In this document: piece after piece, positions 23,034 to 33,200 of the stretch
Layout of the letters: the number at the start of each line of letters is the position of its first letter
Position numbering within the stretch: the first letter of the stretch is position 1
Source of the DNA: Paraspadella gotoi
Lineage: Eukaryota; Chaetognatha
DNA: 64,000 nucleotides
NCBI GenBank assembly: GCA_051294375.1
Contig: CM119271.1
Span: 3,555,488-3,619,487 of the forward strand
Reading direction: 5' to 3'
The notes under the pieces: model-generated
What the model saw: only the letters and a program-made list of their open reading frames with translations
Told to the model about the DNA's origin: nothing
Database searches by the model: none
Translations under genes and position numbers: made by a program

Positions 23034-24297
23034 GGTTGTACCAATTTCATAAAAGTTTTTTCAATTCTTTGTATTTTTTAGTAATCTCATTTATAAGTAG
23101 GGAAGAATTAGTAGAAATCACGAACTCGCATATTTATTCTCATACTAAAACATACATATCTTATATGCACATTTTGAAGCCATTCGAGGCTTGACCTTAT
23201 AGTCTATAGATTCGCAGTTTAATAACTTGAAGAGGCTGGTTTTACAGGGCGCCACACCCGCAGCGGTGTCACCTCGTGGCGACAGCGAGACAGCATGTTC
23301 ATTAGGGTGAAGTGAAAGTTTGGAATCAAAATTTAACAGTTATATCTTGAAAACTATCATATTAATAAATACTAATCTGTAGTTATTTTTTTTTACTAAT
23401 ATAGTAGCCCAGTCAGCTTATTTTGTATATAGTACTACCCTTATATAATATTAAAATTTTTAAATATTTTTTTTTAATTTTGAGAACAGATTCAGATTCC
23501 TCGTTAAAATTTATAAAAGAAAATATAAACCCTTTTTAAAAATTATGTTATTAAGTAAGTTAAAATTATAAAAAACTATATTTTTAAACCGGAAATTGAA
23601 AATCAGCATCTTAAATATAGTTTTTTACAATTTTAACCAATTTAATGAAATAATTTTTAAAAAAGAATTATACTTTCTTATGTTAACTTTTTGCAAGGAA
23701 TCCAAATCCGATCTTAAAATTTTAAAATTTGCAATTTGAAATTTTAGCCTATTATACTTAATACTATATATAAATATAGCTCACTGGGGCCCACCTATGT
23801 ATAAAATTTAAAAATAAATTTACCAAAATATTTTCATTAATTTTTATTATTATGTTTTATATGCTAACTTTTAATTTTCTAAAATTTTATCATTTTTACA
23901 TCACTCTAATGTTCATGTAGTCCAGAGGTTTGGATCTGGCAATAGGACCATGCCTACAGGCGGGTTACCCGGTCCATCCCACTTTCTACATGACAACCTC
24001 AAGGCTCGAACAAGGGACTCACATTGGGATGGTGAATTAGTCCACTGAGCCACTGAGGGGTTGCGAAAGAAACAGCTTTAATCCATCTGTGGTGATAGGA
24101 CCACCAGAACTTAGCAATTAGTAATATACGGACAAACCTTTATCAAGAACATTTCGGCTTTCAATTGAACAGACAGGAGCTCAAGAAGAGAAATCAGTGT
24201 GTGTTGTCATCCAAGTTCACTAATAAAAAGCAACTCGTCTTCGACTGGAAGCTGTGGTCAGCAATTGGGCAGCCATTCAGTCACTTCCACCTCTCTT

Positions 24298-24374
<77 letters not shown>

Positions 24375-24610
24375 GTCTTTTTTCTCACGAGCTCGCAGTA
24401 TTTTTCTTCTCCTTTCTCTCTCCTTTTCAACTTTCTATTTTAAAATCCTCTCCTCGCCCGCCCCCCCCCCGCCCCCCTTTACCACAATTTAGGCGAAAAA
24501 AAATGTTTATCTTGTTTTGTTCAATCGATTGTTTCATCAACAATCGTTCAGCTTTTGATTGTTGGCTTCGAACGATTGAGGCGTTTAAATGAGAAGGAAG
24601 ACCCGAGTTG

Positions 24611-24679
<69 letters not shown>

Positions 24680-26690
24680 TAACACCATTTTCTAAAGCGG
24701 TTTCACCATAAAACAACTTCTTAAATTCCCACATGCCAAAAATGTTTTCCGACGAACGATTTACCAACCGATCCACTCGAACGTGTTTTTTCATTTCAGG
24801 AACACAAGCGCGTGCTGGAGAAGGCGTTCGCCGACACTCGCGGACCGATGCAAGTGGCGAGCGAATGTCTTTTGCATCGCGAGAACCGGCTGGGAATCGA
24901 TATGGTAATTCGGTAAACAAAAAGAGAACCGTTTTGAATAGAGAGAAAAAAAAAAAAGAAAAAAAAAAGTAAACAACGGAAGAACGGTAGTGGTGGTGAC
25001 GGTTAGCCTTGGAGATTTGAAATCGAAACCCGAGACAGGCCAATCGCCTGGAAACTACGGACCGGTGCTTCATCGGGCCTGGATGAGAATCCCAAGAACT
25101 CGGCTTTCTTGGCCAAGGGGTTTTATTGGTGCCCTTAACGACTAGCGTCCGGTGGTGCGGCGTAATTAGTAATTACATTTAACAAAATAATTTTACCTCC
25201 TAAAAAACGTGTGTGAAACCCACGCGCATGCGATCCTTCTCATTTTCCTACGTTTGTTTTTAGTTGCACTTTTCGGTCGGTCTGTCTGTCGGTATGTCTG
25301 TCTGTCCCACTTACGTTAAAAATGCATATATTTTGCTCTTAGTTGGTTGCTCATTTGTTAAGAAAGAAAAAAACCTCTAATCAAAGGGACTGCTAGCGCC
25401 GCCTTCAGAAATTCCTAAAACTATAAGGATTAAAATACGAAATTTTGATGCAGTGCTTGTCATAAATAAAAGGGCAAAAAATAATTGGAATTACCGTTCT
25501 TGTTTATTTTTTGTTTTGTTTTGTTTTTTCTTCAGGTTCACGACGGGGTGGAGAGGAACCTGATCAAAGAAGCGACGGTGATCAAACAGAGTCAAGACAG
25601 AATGAGAGATGTCCTGCAAGCGACCAACGTTCAGCTACGACTCAACCGGTAAAAAAAAAAAATATCGGGTTAATTATAGCGTAAGCATCATTGTTACAAA
25701 AGGACATTTCTATTCTCTGTTGAGAGCTAGATTTTTCCCAGTATTGTTTAAGCTCGATAAGATGTTACATACATGTAACAGAGATCTTCCGAGTTTAAGA
25801 ATATCACGTGAACTATCCGAGCTTGACAATAAAGCTTGATAAAGAGCTTATTATATCCTTTTTATCTCAGACAAGCGCAGCATCAGATGGAAAAAGACGC
25901 GAGAGACAAACAGTCAGCCTACGCGTTGGACGACAGGTGAACCGGAACGAACTGAGGAGGTCACGGTACAGTGGGATTCGTGGTTAACGAACAAATGGAT
26001 TGAACGGATGTACGGGCGACGGAGGAGAGAAAGAAAGCAATATATATTTGATTAAATAATATAGATTAAATACTAAATCCTTCATAAAAATATAAAAATA
26101 GAAAATAGTGAAACAAGTAATTTGCAAGTTTTCATATTATTATTATTATATAAGTCATTTTGCTTATTTGATTATTCAATGTTTTAGTTTTAGTCCACCA
26201 CAGTATTTTCTTTTCTTTTCTTTTCCTTCCATTTTGACTTTTTATTTTCGTTTCTTACTTTTTGTTTTATTTTCTGCCTTTTCCTTTTTCTCTTTCTTTC
26301 CCTTTATTTTCTCTTTCATAATCATATCCATCGAATTCCCTCTCTTTTCCTTCTCTTCCTCTTCCCCTTTCTCTTTCCCCTTTCTCTTCCCCTTCCTCTT
26401 CCCCTTTCTCTTTCCCCTTTCGCCACCCTTCCGCTTCCGCCCGGCCGAGCATCGGCTGGTCGCCATCGCCTTTTCCGGGATTTGCGCTGGAGACGTCGGA
26501 CGACACCCAGCGCCGTCTGGAGCCAAAATAAAAAAAAGGGGGGTTGAAGATGGGAAAAAGAGGATTGAGGATAAAAACGACGGCGAAAGGACATATTTAT
26601 ATATAAATTATAGGAGTCGGTTTGCAAGGGTACAAGATAGTGGTTGTTAAAAAATTAATAAAGGAAAAAGGACAATTTTAAACGTTTAAT

Positions 26691-26745
<55 letters not shown>

Positions 26746-26877
26746 CTTTTTAAGTCCGGGCGAAAATTTAAATTAATACGAATTACATTTCATTTTCATT
26801 TTCGAGATCAAGGACCGGTCTTGGCTGTTTTCTTTTTTCCCTTCTCTTTTGTCCGGATGATTTAGTGCAAGACGGGA

Positions 26878-26933
<56 letters not shown>

Positions 26934-27602
26934 AACGCGTGTCTAATCAGGTTTTCCAGTATTTTTTAATGCTTCCGTTTTGCAAAATTCGATATTCTGT
27001 CTGTCTCAAGACTAAAAAGATTCTGTTGGTGAGGCTACTCTCGTCAGCCATTCCAACATCCCTTCATTCTCCCCTTTTTTCCACACCTCCATCCCATTTT
27101 CAGGATGCATCAAATGCGCAACAGCTCGTCCGGGATCGGCTACCACCCGGGAGTGGAGACCATGGACAATACCGTCTCTTTCCCGACCACGTGGGCCAAG
27201 TTTAGTCAGCAGAACATCGGCCGCTCGCAAGGGGAACGATCAGCCTCAGAGCGTTTGCGCGCCAAGTGAGTGGTGGGGGAAGGTAGTGAAAATTCTCCAC
27301 GAGTGAATTTTGAGAACGTAGTGAATTTTATAACTTACTGAGTTGTCCAAATAAATACGTAAATTGTATTACATAAAACTCATGACAAAATTTGTTTTTT
27401 CCTTAATTAATATTTTCATTAGTAATTCGATTTCATCTTCCGTAAATACTAAATAATAAATATATCCACCTTTTATAAGACGGTAGGAAAGGGAAGTGGG
27501 GGAATGAAATACCTACCTTGATACTTGCGCGATGAATTATGCAGCGATGGCGGAGATGGTAGCATGATGAAGTCCCCCGCGACTCTATATATTTCTCTCG
27601 AC

Positions 27603-27654
<52 letters not shown>

Positions 27655-29130
27655 GAAGGGAAAGGGATGCCAGTCTTGAGAGAGCTTGCTAAACGAAGGA
27701 GAGGGGAACGGAATTTCGCATCGATTGCATATTTATCCTTCCGCAGCATCAAGGGGACACTACAATCCTGCGCCAACGACATGTGGTCGCAATACAACAA
27801 TGTCAACGTCGCCTTCAACTCCAGAATCAGCGAAGTTACGGACGCCAAAAACAAACTGCAGCAGCACCGACAGTCGGTGGGTTCGGTTTGCTTGATATTT
27901 CTTGAAATTGAATTGGTTACTTGGTTTACTGTTCAATAACGTAATAAGTCTTCGTTAAAACTGAATAAAAATTGATTAAAAAAAAAAATATTTAAATTTA
28001 CTCTCGCTTTCTCGTTGGTATAACTTTATTCCAATAAATTACACCTTACCATAAATTTGTGCCTCTTATCGCAAAGGCAGAATTTATTGGAGCGGAGGAA
28101 GACAAAAATGAGAAAGCGAGAGATAGAGAGAGAAAGAAAATAGAGAGATATGAACCGACGAGTCAAGTTATGAAACAATACAAAAACCGTAAGTATATAT
28201 ATAATACAATATATATAATAGATATATATTTCATTTTCGTTCCTTCCAGGTCATGGATAACATCTTCCAGCAAGAGCGCAACAACGATTTATTGCGCAAA
28301 GCAATTCAAGAAAAGGAAGCGCCGCTCAAGGTGGCGCACACGCGGCTCCAAGGTTAGATTAATTTTGTTGCGGATTTAAAATGTAAATTTGCTAATATTT
28401 CTGTGCATTTTGGTATAGATTTTATAAATATTTACTTTTTTTGGGGCAGATCGGAAAGGAATAAAATGGCAAATATTCAATTAAAATTTAGTAATTTTCT
28501 GAGTCTTACATAAATATTTAAAATCACTTATCAGTTATAATTTAAATGTATGTATAAATAATGATGCGTAAGTAATCCAGAACTTAATTTACCCCGTCCT
28601 CAGCTCGAATGATGCGTCCAAACGTAGAAGCCTGTGACGACAACCCCAACTACGGATTGAAGGAAGAGGTGTCTGAGCTTAAAGCTTCCATCGGTCACCT
28701 CAAGTCCCAGCTCCAAGTTTCAGGCAAATAAAGAAGGGTGAAGTCGATCCTTTGAGAAATATCCGTTTTTTTGATTTCACAATAATCACATTCGTATTTT
28801 GTCAGTTTACAAGCGTCGAAGCTTGTCAATCGTGAGACTTAAGTTTATCGTCTAACTTGATAAAACTAATGGATTAAAATCTAACTGCCACTAACTCATA
28901 ACAATTACTAATTCTGTCCCTTCAACTGTATTCCGCTTAAATTTAGCCTCTTTGCGTTTACAGAAAAAGCGTTGGCCCAGCTGAACAAGACGAAGGCCAC
29001 ATTAGACTTCGACATCGGCGTGAAATCCAACTCTCTCAACATCGACAACGGAAGCTGCATGGGCATCAGAAAGGGCTTTCCCTCAATGCAAAGGGTGGGC
29101 CCGGCCATGACTGACAAACGGGGATGGTGA
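21665..29130 (+). CDS. TEKT3: Tektin (tektin-3/5-like), ten exons, 5' end in gap
   Basis: Exons 21665-21777, 22036-22179, 24800-24904, 25536-25648, 25871-25936, 27104-27265, 27747-27876, 28250-28352, 28604-28723 and 28964-29130 join in phase to 406 visible residues ending at TGA. The product matches the tektin coiled-coil family end to end: LGQRAADIGFWRSEL, RGPMQVASECLLHRENRLGI, LRLNRQAQHQMEKDARDK, RNSSSGIGYHPGVE, WAKFSQQNI, NVAFNSRISEVTDAKNKL, EKEAPLKVAHTRL and SCMGIRKGFP. The GVGY..GVE and WAKF segments favour the TEKT3/5 branch. Tektins are filamentous proteins inside ciliary and flagellar doublet microtubules. Oddities are a GC-AG intron after exon 9 and a changed signature nonapeptide. 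Family membership is near certain; the subfamily is less so. Confidence 0.93.
21770..21915. repeat. 34-bp minisatellite spanning tektin exon 1 splice donor
   Basis: About 4.3 units of CAGCTGATGGGACAACAGGC followed by GGGAGAATTGTGGA. The first unit is the exon-intron junction itself (GGCAGCTG|GTAAGATAACAGG); in later units GTAAGA reads ATGGGA or AAGGGA, so the donor GT is absent. Confidence 0.88.
22036..22179 (+). CDS. TEKT3: Tektin exon 2
   Basis: Acceptor CTCCCCAG, donor CTATCG|GTAACA, 48 codons: VQNTNSLARNR through MESEIRDLS, the first long tektin helix. Confidence 0.9.
23920..24060 (-). mobile_element. tRNA-derived SINE
   Basis: On the minus strand the sequence begins CCTCAGTGGCTCAGTGGACT. 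It holds an RNA polymerase III A box (TGGCTCAGTGG, 24042-24052) and a B box (TTGTTCGAGCC, 24003-24013) 28 bp apart, the normal tRNA spacing. A non-tRNA body follows (GGGTAACCCGCCTGTAGGCA, then CTCTGGACTACATGAAC). It does not fold as an intact tRNA, so this is a SINE head rather than a tRNA gene. Confidence 0.65.
24293..24371. repeat. (CT)n microsatellite
   Basis: About 80 bp of CT, paired with a GA tract 240 bp downstream. Confidence 0.92.
24614..24680. repeat. (GA)n microsatellite
   Basis: About 65 bp of GA with one interruption. It could base-pair with the CT tract upstream in the same transcript. Confidence 0.92.
24800..24904 (+). CDS. TEKT3: Tektin exon 3
   Basis: Acceptor ATTTCAG, donor GATATG|GTAATT, 35 codons: EHKRVLEKAFADTRGPMQVA and ECLLHRENRLGIDM. 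Confidence 0.92.
25536..25648 (+). CDS. TEKT3: Tektin exon 4
   Basis: Acceptor TTCTTCAG, phase-2 donor AACCG|GTAAAA: VHDGVERNLIKEATVIKQSQ to QLRLN(R). Confidence 0.92.
25871..25936 (+). CDS. TEKT3: Tektin exon 5
   Basis: Short 66-nt exon, acceptor TATCTCAG, phase-2 donor GACAG|GTGAAC: QAQHQMEKDARDKQSAYALD. Confidence 0.9.
25937..27103 (+). other. Tektin intron 5
   Basis: Contains a pyrimidine-rich block (26200-26430, TTCC/TCTTTCCCC), a (CT)n tract (26693-26741) and a (GA)n tract (26880-26931). No exon recognised. Confidence 0.75.
27104..27265 (+). CDS. TEKT3: Tektin exon 6
   Basis: Acceptor CATTTTCAG, phase-2 donor GCCAA|GTGAGT. Encodes the tektin-3/5-like linker HQMRNSSSGIGYHPGVE and TTWAKFSQQNIGRSQ. 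Confidence 0.92.
27605..27651. repeat. (GA)n microsatellite in tektin intron 6
   Basis: About 47 bp of pure GA, about 95 bp upstream of exon 7. Confidence 0.9.
27747..27876 (+). CDS. TEKT3: Tektin exon 7
   Basis: Acceptor CTTCCGCAG, donor CAGTCG|GTGGGT: IKGTLQSCANDMWSQYNNVN and the helix through DAKNKLQQHRQS. Confidence 0.92.
28250..28352 (+). CDS. TEKT3: Tektin exon 8
   Basis: Acceptor CCTTCCAG, phase-1 donor CCAAG|GTTAGA: VMDNIFQQERNNDLLRKAIQ to KVAHTRLQ. Confidence 0.92.
28604..28723 (+). CDS. TEKT3: Tektin exon 9 (signature nonapeptide; GC donor)
   Basis: Acceptor GTCCTCAG. Bases 28615-28641 encode RPNVEACDD where tektins normally have RPNVELCRD. Only a GC donor, TCAG|GCAAAT after 28723, keeps phase with exon 10 and aligns the join (LKSQLQVS-E-KALAQL) to other tektins without a gap; the nearby GT at 28717 gives the wrong phase. 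Confidence 0.85.
28964..29130 (+). CDS. TEKT3: Tektin exon 10 (C-terminus)
   Basis: Acceptor GTTTACAG. Encodes the conserved end DIGVKSNSLNIDNGSCMGIR then KGFPSMQRV and an unusual tail GPAMTDKRGW before TGA 29128-29130. A candidate AATAAA poly(A) signal is at 29486. Confidence 0.92.
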
Positions 29131-30216
29131 AGAAAATGTTGTTCAAAATTTATTACTTTTTTGGTTTGAAGAATTTTGAAATATTAAGTACCACGCGTAT
29201 GAGCTACGATACTAACACGATTATCTTTGTTTTACGTTAATTACATTCGCCTTAATATTTCGCGAATCGGAAAACTAACACAAGATGAATCGAAGAATAT
29301 ATTTTAAACTTATTTTTAACCGGACGAAAATTACCGGAGCGACCTGGAAAGGCGCGGATCTGGAGAAAACTAATCCAAGGTTGTGATACGCATGCGCGGT
29401 CCGTCTAAAGAAACCCGACTGTGATCAAGGTATACACTTTTTAATGCCGATTTAACAATGAGAAATGAGAATACAATCGACGAAAAATAAAAGGCTCTAA
29501 TGGCTGATAATCTTTATCTAGATACAGTTAGAATCGCAAGATGACTCGGGCTAACTAATAAAATCTAAATCAAAAGATTAGGTGTCATCGGCTGAATGGA
29601 GTCAGCGTCAGTCTTTAATTTCAACCCAAAAAAAAGGCGAAAAAATAATACTCAATGGACACTTTAAATACTGAAACAAGCTGTAGTTAAAATAACAGAG
29701 CACTCGGAATAAACTATGGACTATATCTAGAACCAAGGAGATTTCTGAACAAGTGAATATTTAGTTACCAAAATAAATACTTTGTGGATTAATGAAAGCA
29801 AATAAATACTGAAATTAAAATACAAGAAAAGCTTTTAGCACAATTATCAAACAAAAACACACTATAAAATAGGGAATTTTAAATCTAGATTGTCGCTGCA
29901 AATGAGACTAGTCTGTAAATGGCAATAAAATAATTATTTGCAATTGTTTTTCTATGAAACAGTTAGATTTAAAGAAAAAGCGACCAAATTTAACTTTTAA
30001 TAAATTACTTACATTACATACATTGCAGGATCTATTAAACAAAAAATCTTCTGGATTATCGATCAGAAAATTTAAAATAAAATAAAATTCTTTCGGGTTA
30101 AATTTTTTTTTCAAAGAGCAACAAAAACGAAAAAAACTAAAATGTCAACAACTGAGTTTTGCTTTTAGGTATGTATATATATACCGAAAAACTAAAAAAA
30201 AACTAAAAAACTTGAA
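29131..30216. other. Convergent 3' region between tektin and the zinc-finger gene
   Basis: AT-rich, non-coding. It should hold both 3'UTRs. AATAAA at 29486 (plus) could end tektin mRNA. No canonical minus-strand AATAAA was seen within a few hundred bases of the zinc-finger stop codon. Confidence 0.55.
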
Positions 30217-33200
30217 TTACAAAGTCACGCCACTCTCAGCAGCGTGCTTAGCAAGAGTATCTCTCACGACGTTTTTAAAAATATCGTTTTGCAAAACGTT
30301 CGCCGGGAAGTGTGTCGTAACATGGGCTTCGAGATCCGAGGCTGAGTGAGTTTCGACTTCGCAAAAGGGACATTTGATCGCCGCTATCTTAATCGGAGTT
30401 TCCGAAGATTTGTCCGCTTCGACATGCAGCCGAAGGTGTTGATTATAAAGATGAATCCGATCCACCGAGTAGTCGCATATCTCGCAGACGTGGCTCCCGC
30501 CGGCCTCGGGGCTGTGGAGAGTGACGTGGTGGTCCAGCGAGAGGCTCGTCGTCGTCTTGAACGGGCACCGAGGACAAAGGAACTGCTCCGCCTCGCTGGC
30601 GACGGGCGACGCCTCCGAGTAGGAAGAGGACGAGGCGGTTGACGGAGGCGGCGTCGTGTCGGGCCCTCCGACCACCGTCTCGGTTTCCTCCGTCGTCTCG
30701 CCCGCCTTTCTCGGAGTGCTGGGAGGCGAGAGGACGGACGACTCTGAAGAAGCGGCGGGAATCTTGTTGCTCGCCCGGCGGAGGCGTTTCGCTGGGCCGT
30801 CGTAATCGAAGCTTCCGTCGCCGGACGGAGAACGGCTTTGCTTTATCGGCGCCGGTTCGGAGTTTACGGCTCCATTTTCCGCTCTTGAATTAACAGTCGC
30901 GTCTCCATCATGTAAACGTAAATGCGATTCGTGCTGAGAATTTGAGATGGTGCTAAAGTTGCAGAGATTGCACTTGTATTTATGATCGGCCCCGTGGCAC
31001 AAAACGTGATCGTCGAGCTCGATTTTGCATTTGGTCGCGTAGGGGCAGATTTCGCAATAGAGTTCGTCGTCCACGCTTTTTGTCCCAGCGCCGGTGGAGT
31101 CGTCCGACCTCGGAAGATGAAGAGCCGCGTGAGCGTCCAATAGATTCAGCTTGGCCGTCGAGTAATTGCACGAATTACACTTGTACGTCAGCTGGACTTG
31201 ATGGCATTTTCGATGCTTCAAGAGATTCGATTTGTGGAGAGTGACGAAGGGACACTTGTTGCAACGGAACTTCTTTTTCAAACCGATGACGCCTTTAGAG
31301 TTTTTTATTTTGTTCAACGGAGCGTCCGATTGATTATCCGATTTCCCCGTCGCTTGTTCGTCAGATAAATTCTGGTCCATTGCTTCGGAAACATGGAGAT
31401 CGTCCGCCTTGACCAAATGGCGGTTTTGACGATCCAATAGCTTTTGTCGCAAGAGAGAATTAAACGGAAGCTTATTGCTCGCGTGACCGATTCCGTGCAA
31501 AGTTTGATGCTGTATAATCTGATCCATCGTGTCGTGAGAGAAGTCACAGAACTGGCAACTGTATTTACCAAGATAACCATGGAGCTCAATATGCTTTAAA
31601 ACTTGCTTCGAATCTTTGCTCGTATAAGGACATTTACTACATTTAGCGACGGCTTCGTTCAGAGCGAAATTATTCTCTATCGGTTTTAAGTCTCCATTTT
31701 CATTGTCATGGACTACTGCATTTCTGGACTGGTTCAAAGACAGATCATTGAATACTGGTTCATTCGAAAATTTTCCTTGATCAGGATGACAAGAAACCAT
31801 GTGTTGGTAAATGAGATTCATTCTTGGCTGCGAAAAATCGCAAAATTCACACACAAATTTTTTATTAGCGCCGTGAGCTTTACAGTGGCTATCGAACAAA
31901 TTTAAGCTCACCGTAAAAAATATGCATTTGGGACATTTGTAGACTGGCTGCTTTTTACCCAAAGCGGACCAAGTTCCTTCATCCATGGACCATTGCCCCT
32001 TTTGACCTTCCATTAACTTCATCCTCAGCAACGATTTTGCTTCCTTAAATCCTCCTTCAGTGAGATTCCCGTTCTCTGAAATAAATTCGGTTTTCTTTTG
32101 CTCCAAATCCGTCGAAAAAACATCCATTTCTATGCCTTCCAAAACGTGAGCTTCATCAACTCCTGCTACTATGTCCCTATGAGTTTCTGTCATGTGTTGA
32201 TACAAAACGTTCAAACGCAAATGCGAATAAGTGCAATATTTGCAATTGTACTTTAGTTCAAGTCCATGCTGTTGAACATGAGAAATGAAGGCTTGCTGAT
32301 TATCTGATTGAAAAATACACTTTGGACAATTGTAAATTTTGGATTCGATAGGAAGAGTCTCCCTAGAAATGGTTTTGCTTTGCCATGGATGAAACATACA
32401 GATATGATCTTGAAGATGCTGGAAGCTCGGCATAATACTCGAGCAAAATTCGCAGGAAAACTTGAAAATTTGTCCATTGGGCGAAAGAGGCAAATTTTTG
32501 TAAGACTGAATCGTTTCCAACGCTTTTTGATCATAATTCGGAATGGAAAAGTTCGCCTCGGGGAGAGATGCTCTCTTATGTGACTTGGAATTATTACTGG
32601 GATAAATTCTGAATTTAGCGACCAAACTTGAACTGTTGTCGCCATACGGCTTGATGGATGTCATTTTGATGCTTCCTTGCTCCGACACAGGAAGACCGCT
32701 TGCTACGATTTCAGGATCGGTTTTTGTCGAGCGATCCGAGTTCACCTTGTCGAAAAATACTTCATCGGCATTGTCCATGTGGCTCGGGCTGCTATGATTA
32801 GAAACGTCGTCGAAAGAATCCCAATTTTTGTTTTTGAAGAGTTCCATGACCGCTTCGACCTCGGACGAATCCAATCCTCCTTCCTTCATATGCCTCGTTA
32901 TAAACTCATCCTTGTCAAGTTTGGACAACGCTTCGTTGTGCACGTTCTTGGTGTGTTGAATGAGATGATAGAGTCTATCGACGCTAAAACAGCAGTATTG
33001 ACACTTGTACCGCCCGTCCGTTCCGTGATTGGCCTTGTGCTTTTGGAACGAGTTTCCGTTGGAGGAAGAGTACGAGCATTTGTTGCAATGAAAAGTTTTC
33101 TTCATCCTTTTGAGCGCAAAAGCCACTTCGTCGTTTGGATCGGCCTTTTTCTCCGGCAAATCTGCCTCATGCAATCTTTGATGGTCGTAAACCAGATCTT

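Larger units (their letters stand above)
22180..24799 (+). other. Tektin intron 2 (2.6 kb)
   Basis: AT-rich intron containing a CT tract (about 22213-22272, followed by CACACACA), TTGCAGCAAATNGTGTAATA at two places 470 bp apart (about 22393 and 22864), a GC-rich hairpin (23250-23281), a tRNA-like SINE (23920-24060), and a CT/GA tract pair (24293-24371, 24614-24680). Confidence 0.75.

Noticed and set aside
24000-24060. Functional tRNA gene
   Set aside because: A and B boxes are present, but the flanking sequence does not pair into an acceptor stem and the sequence continues into an unrelated body, which fits a SINE better.
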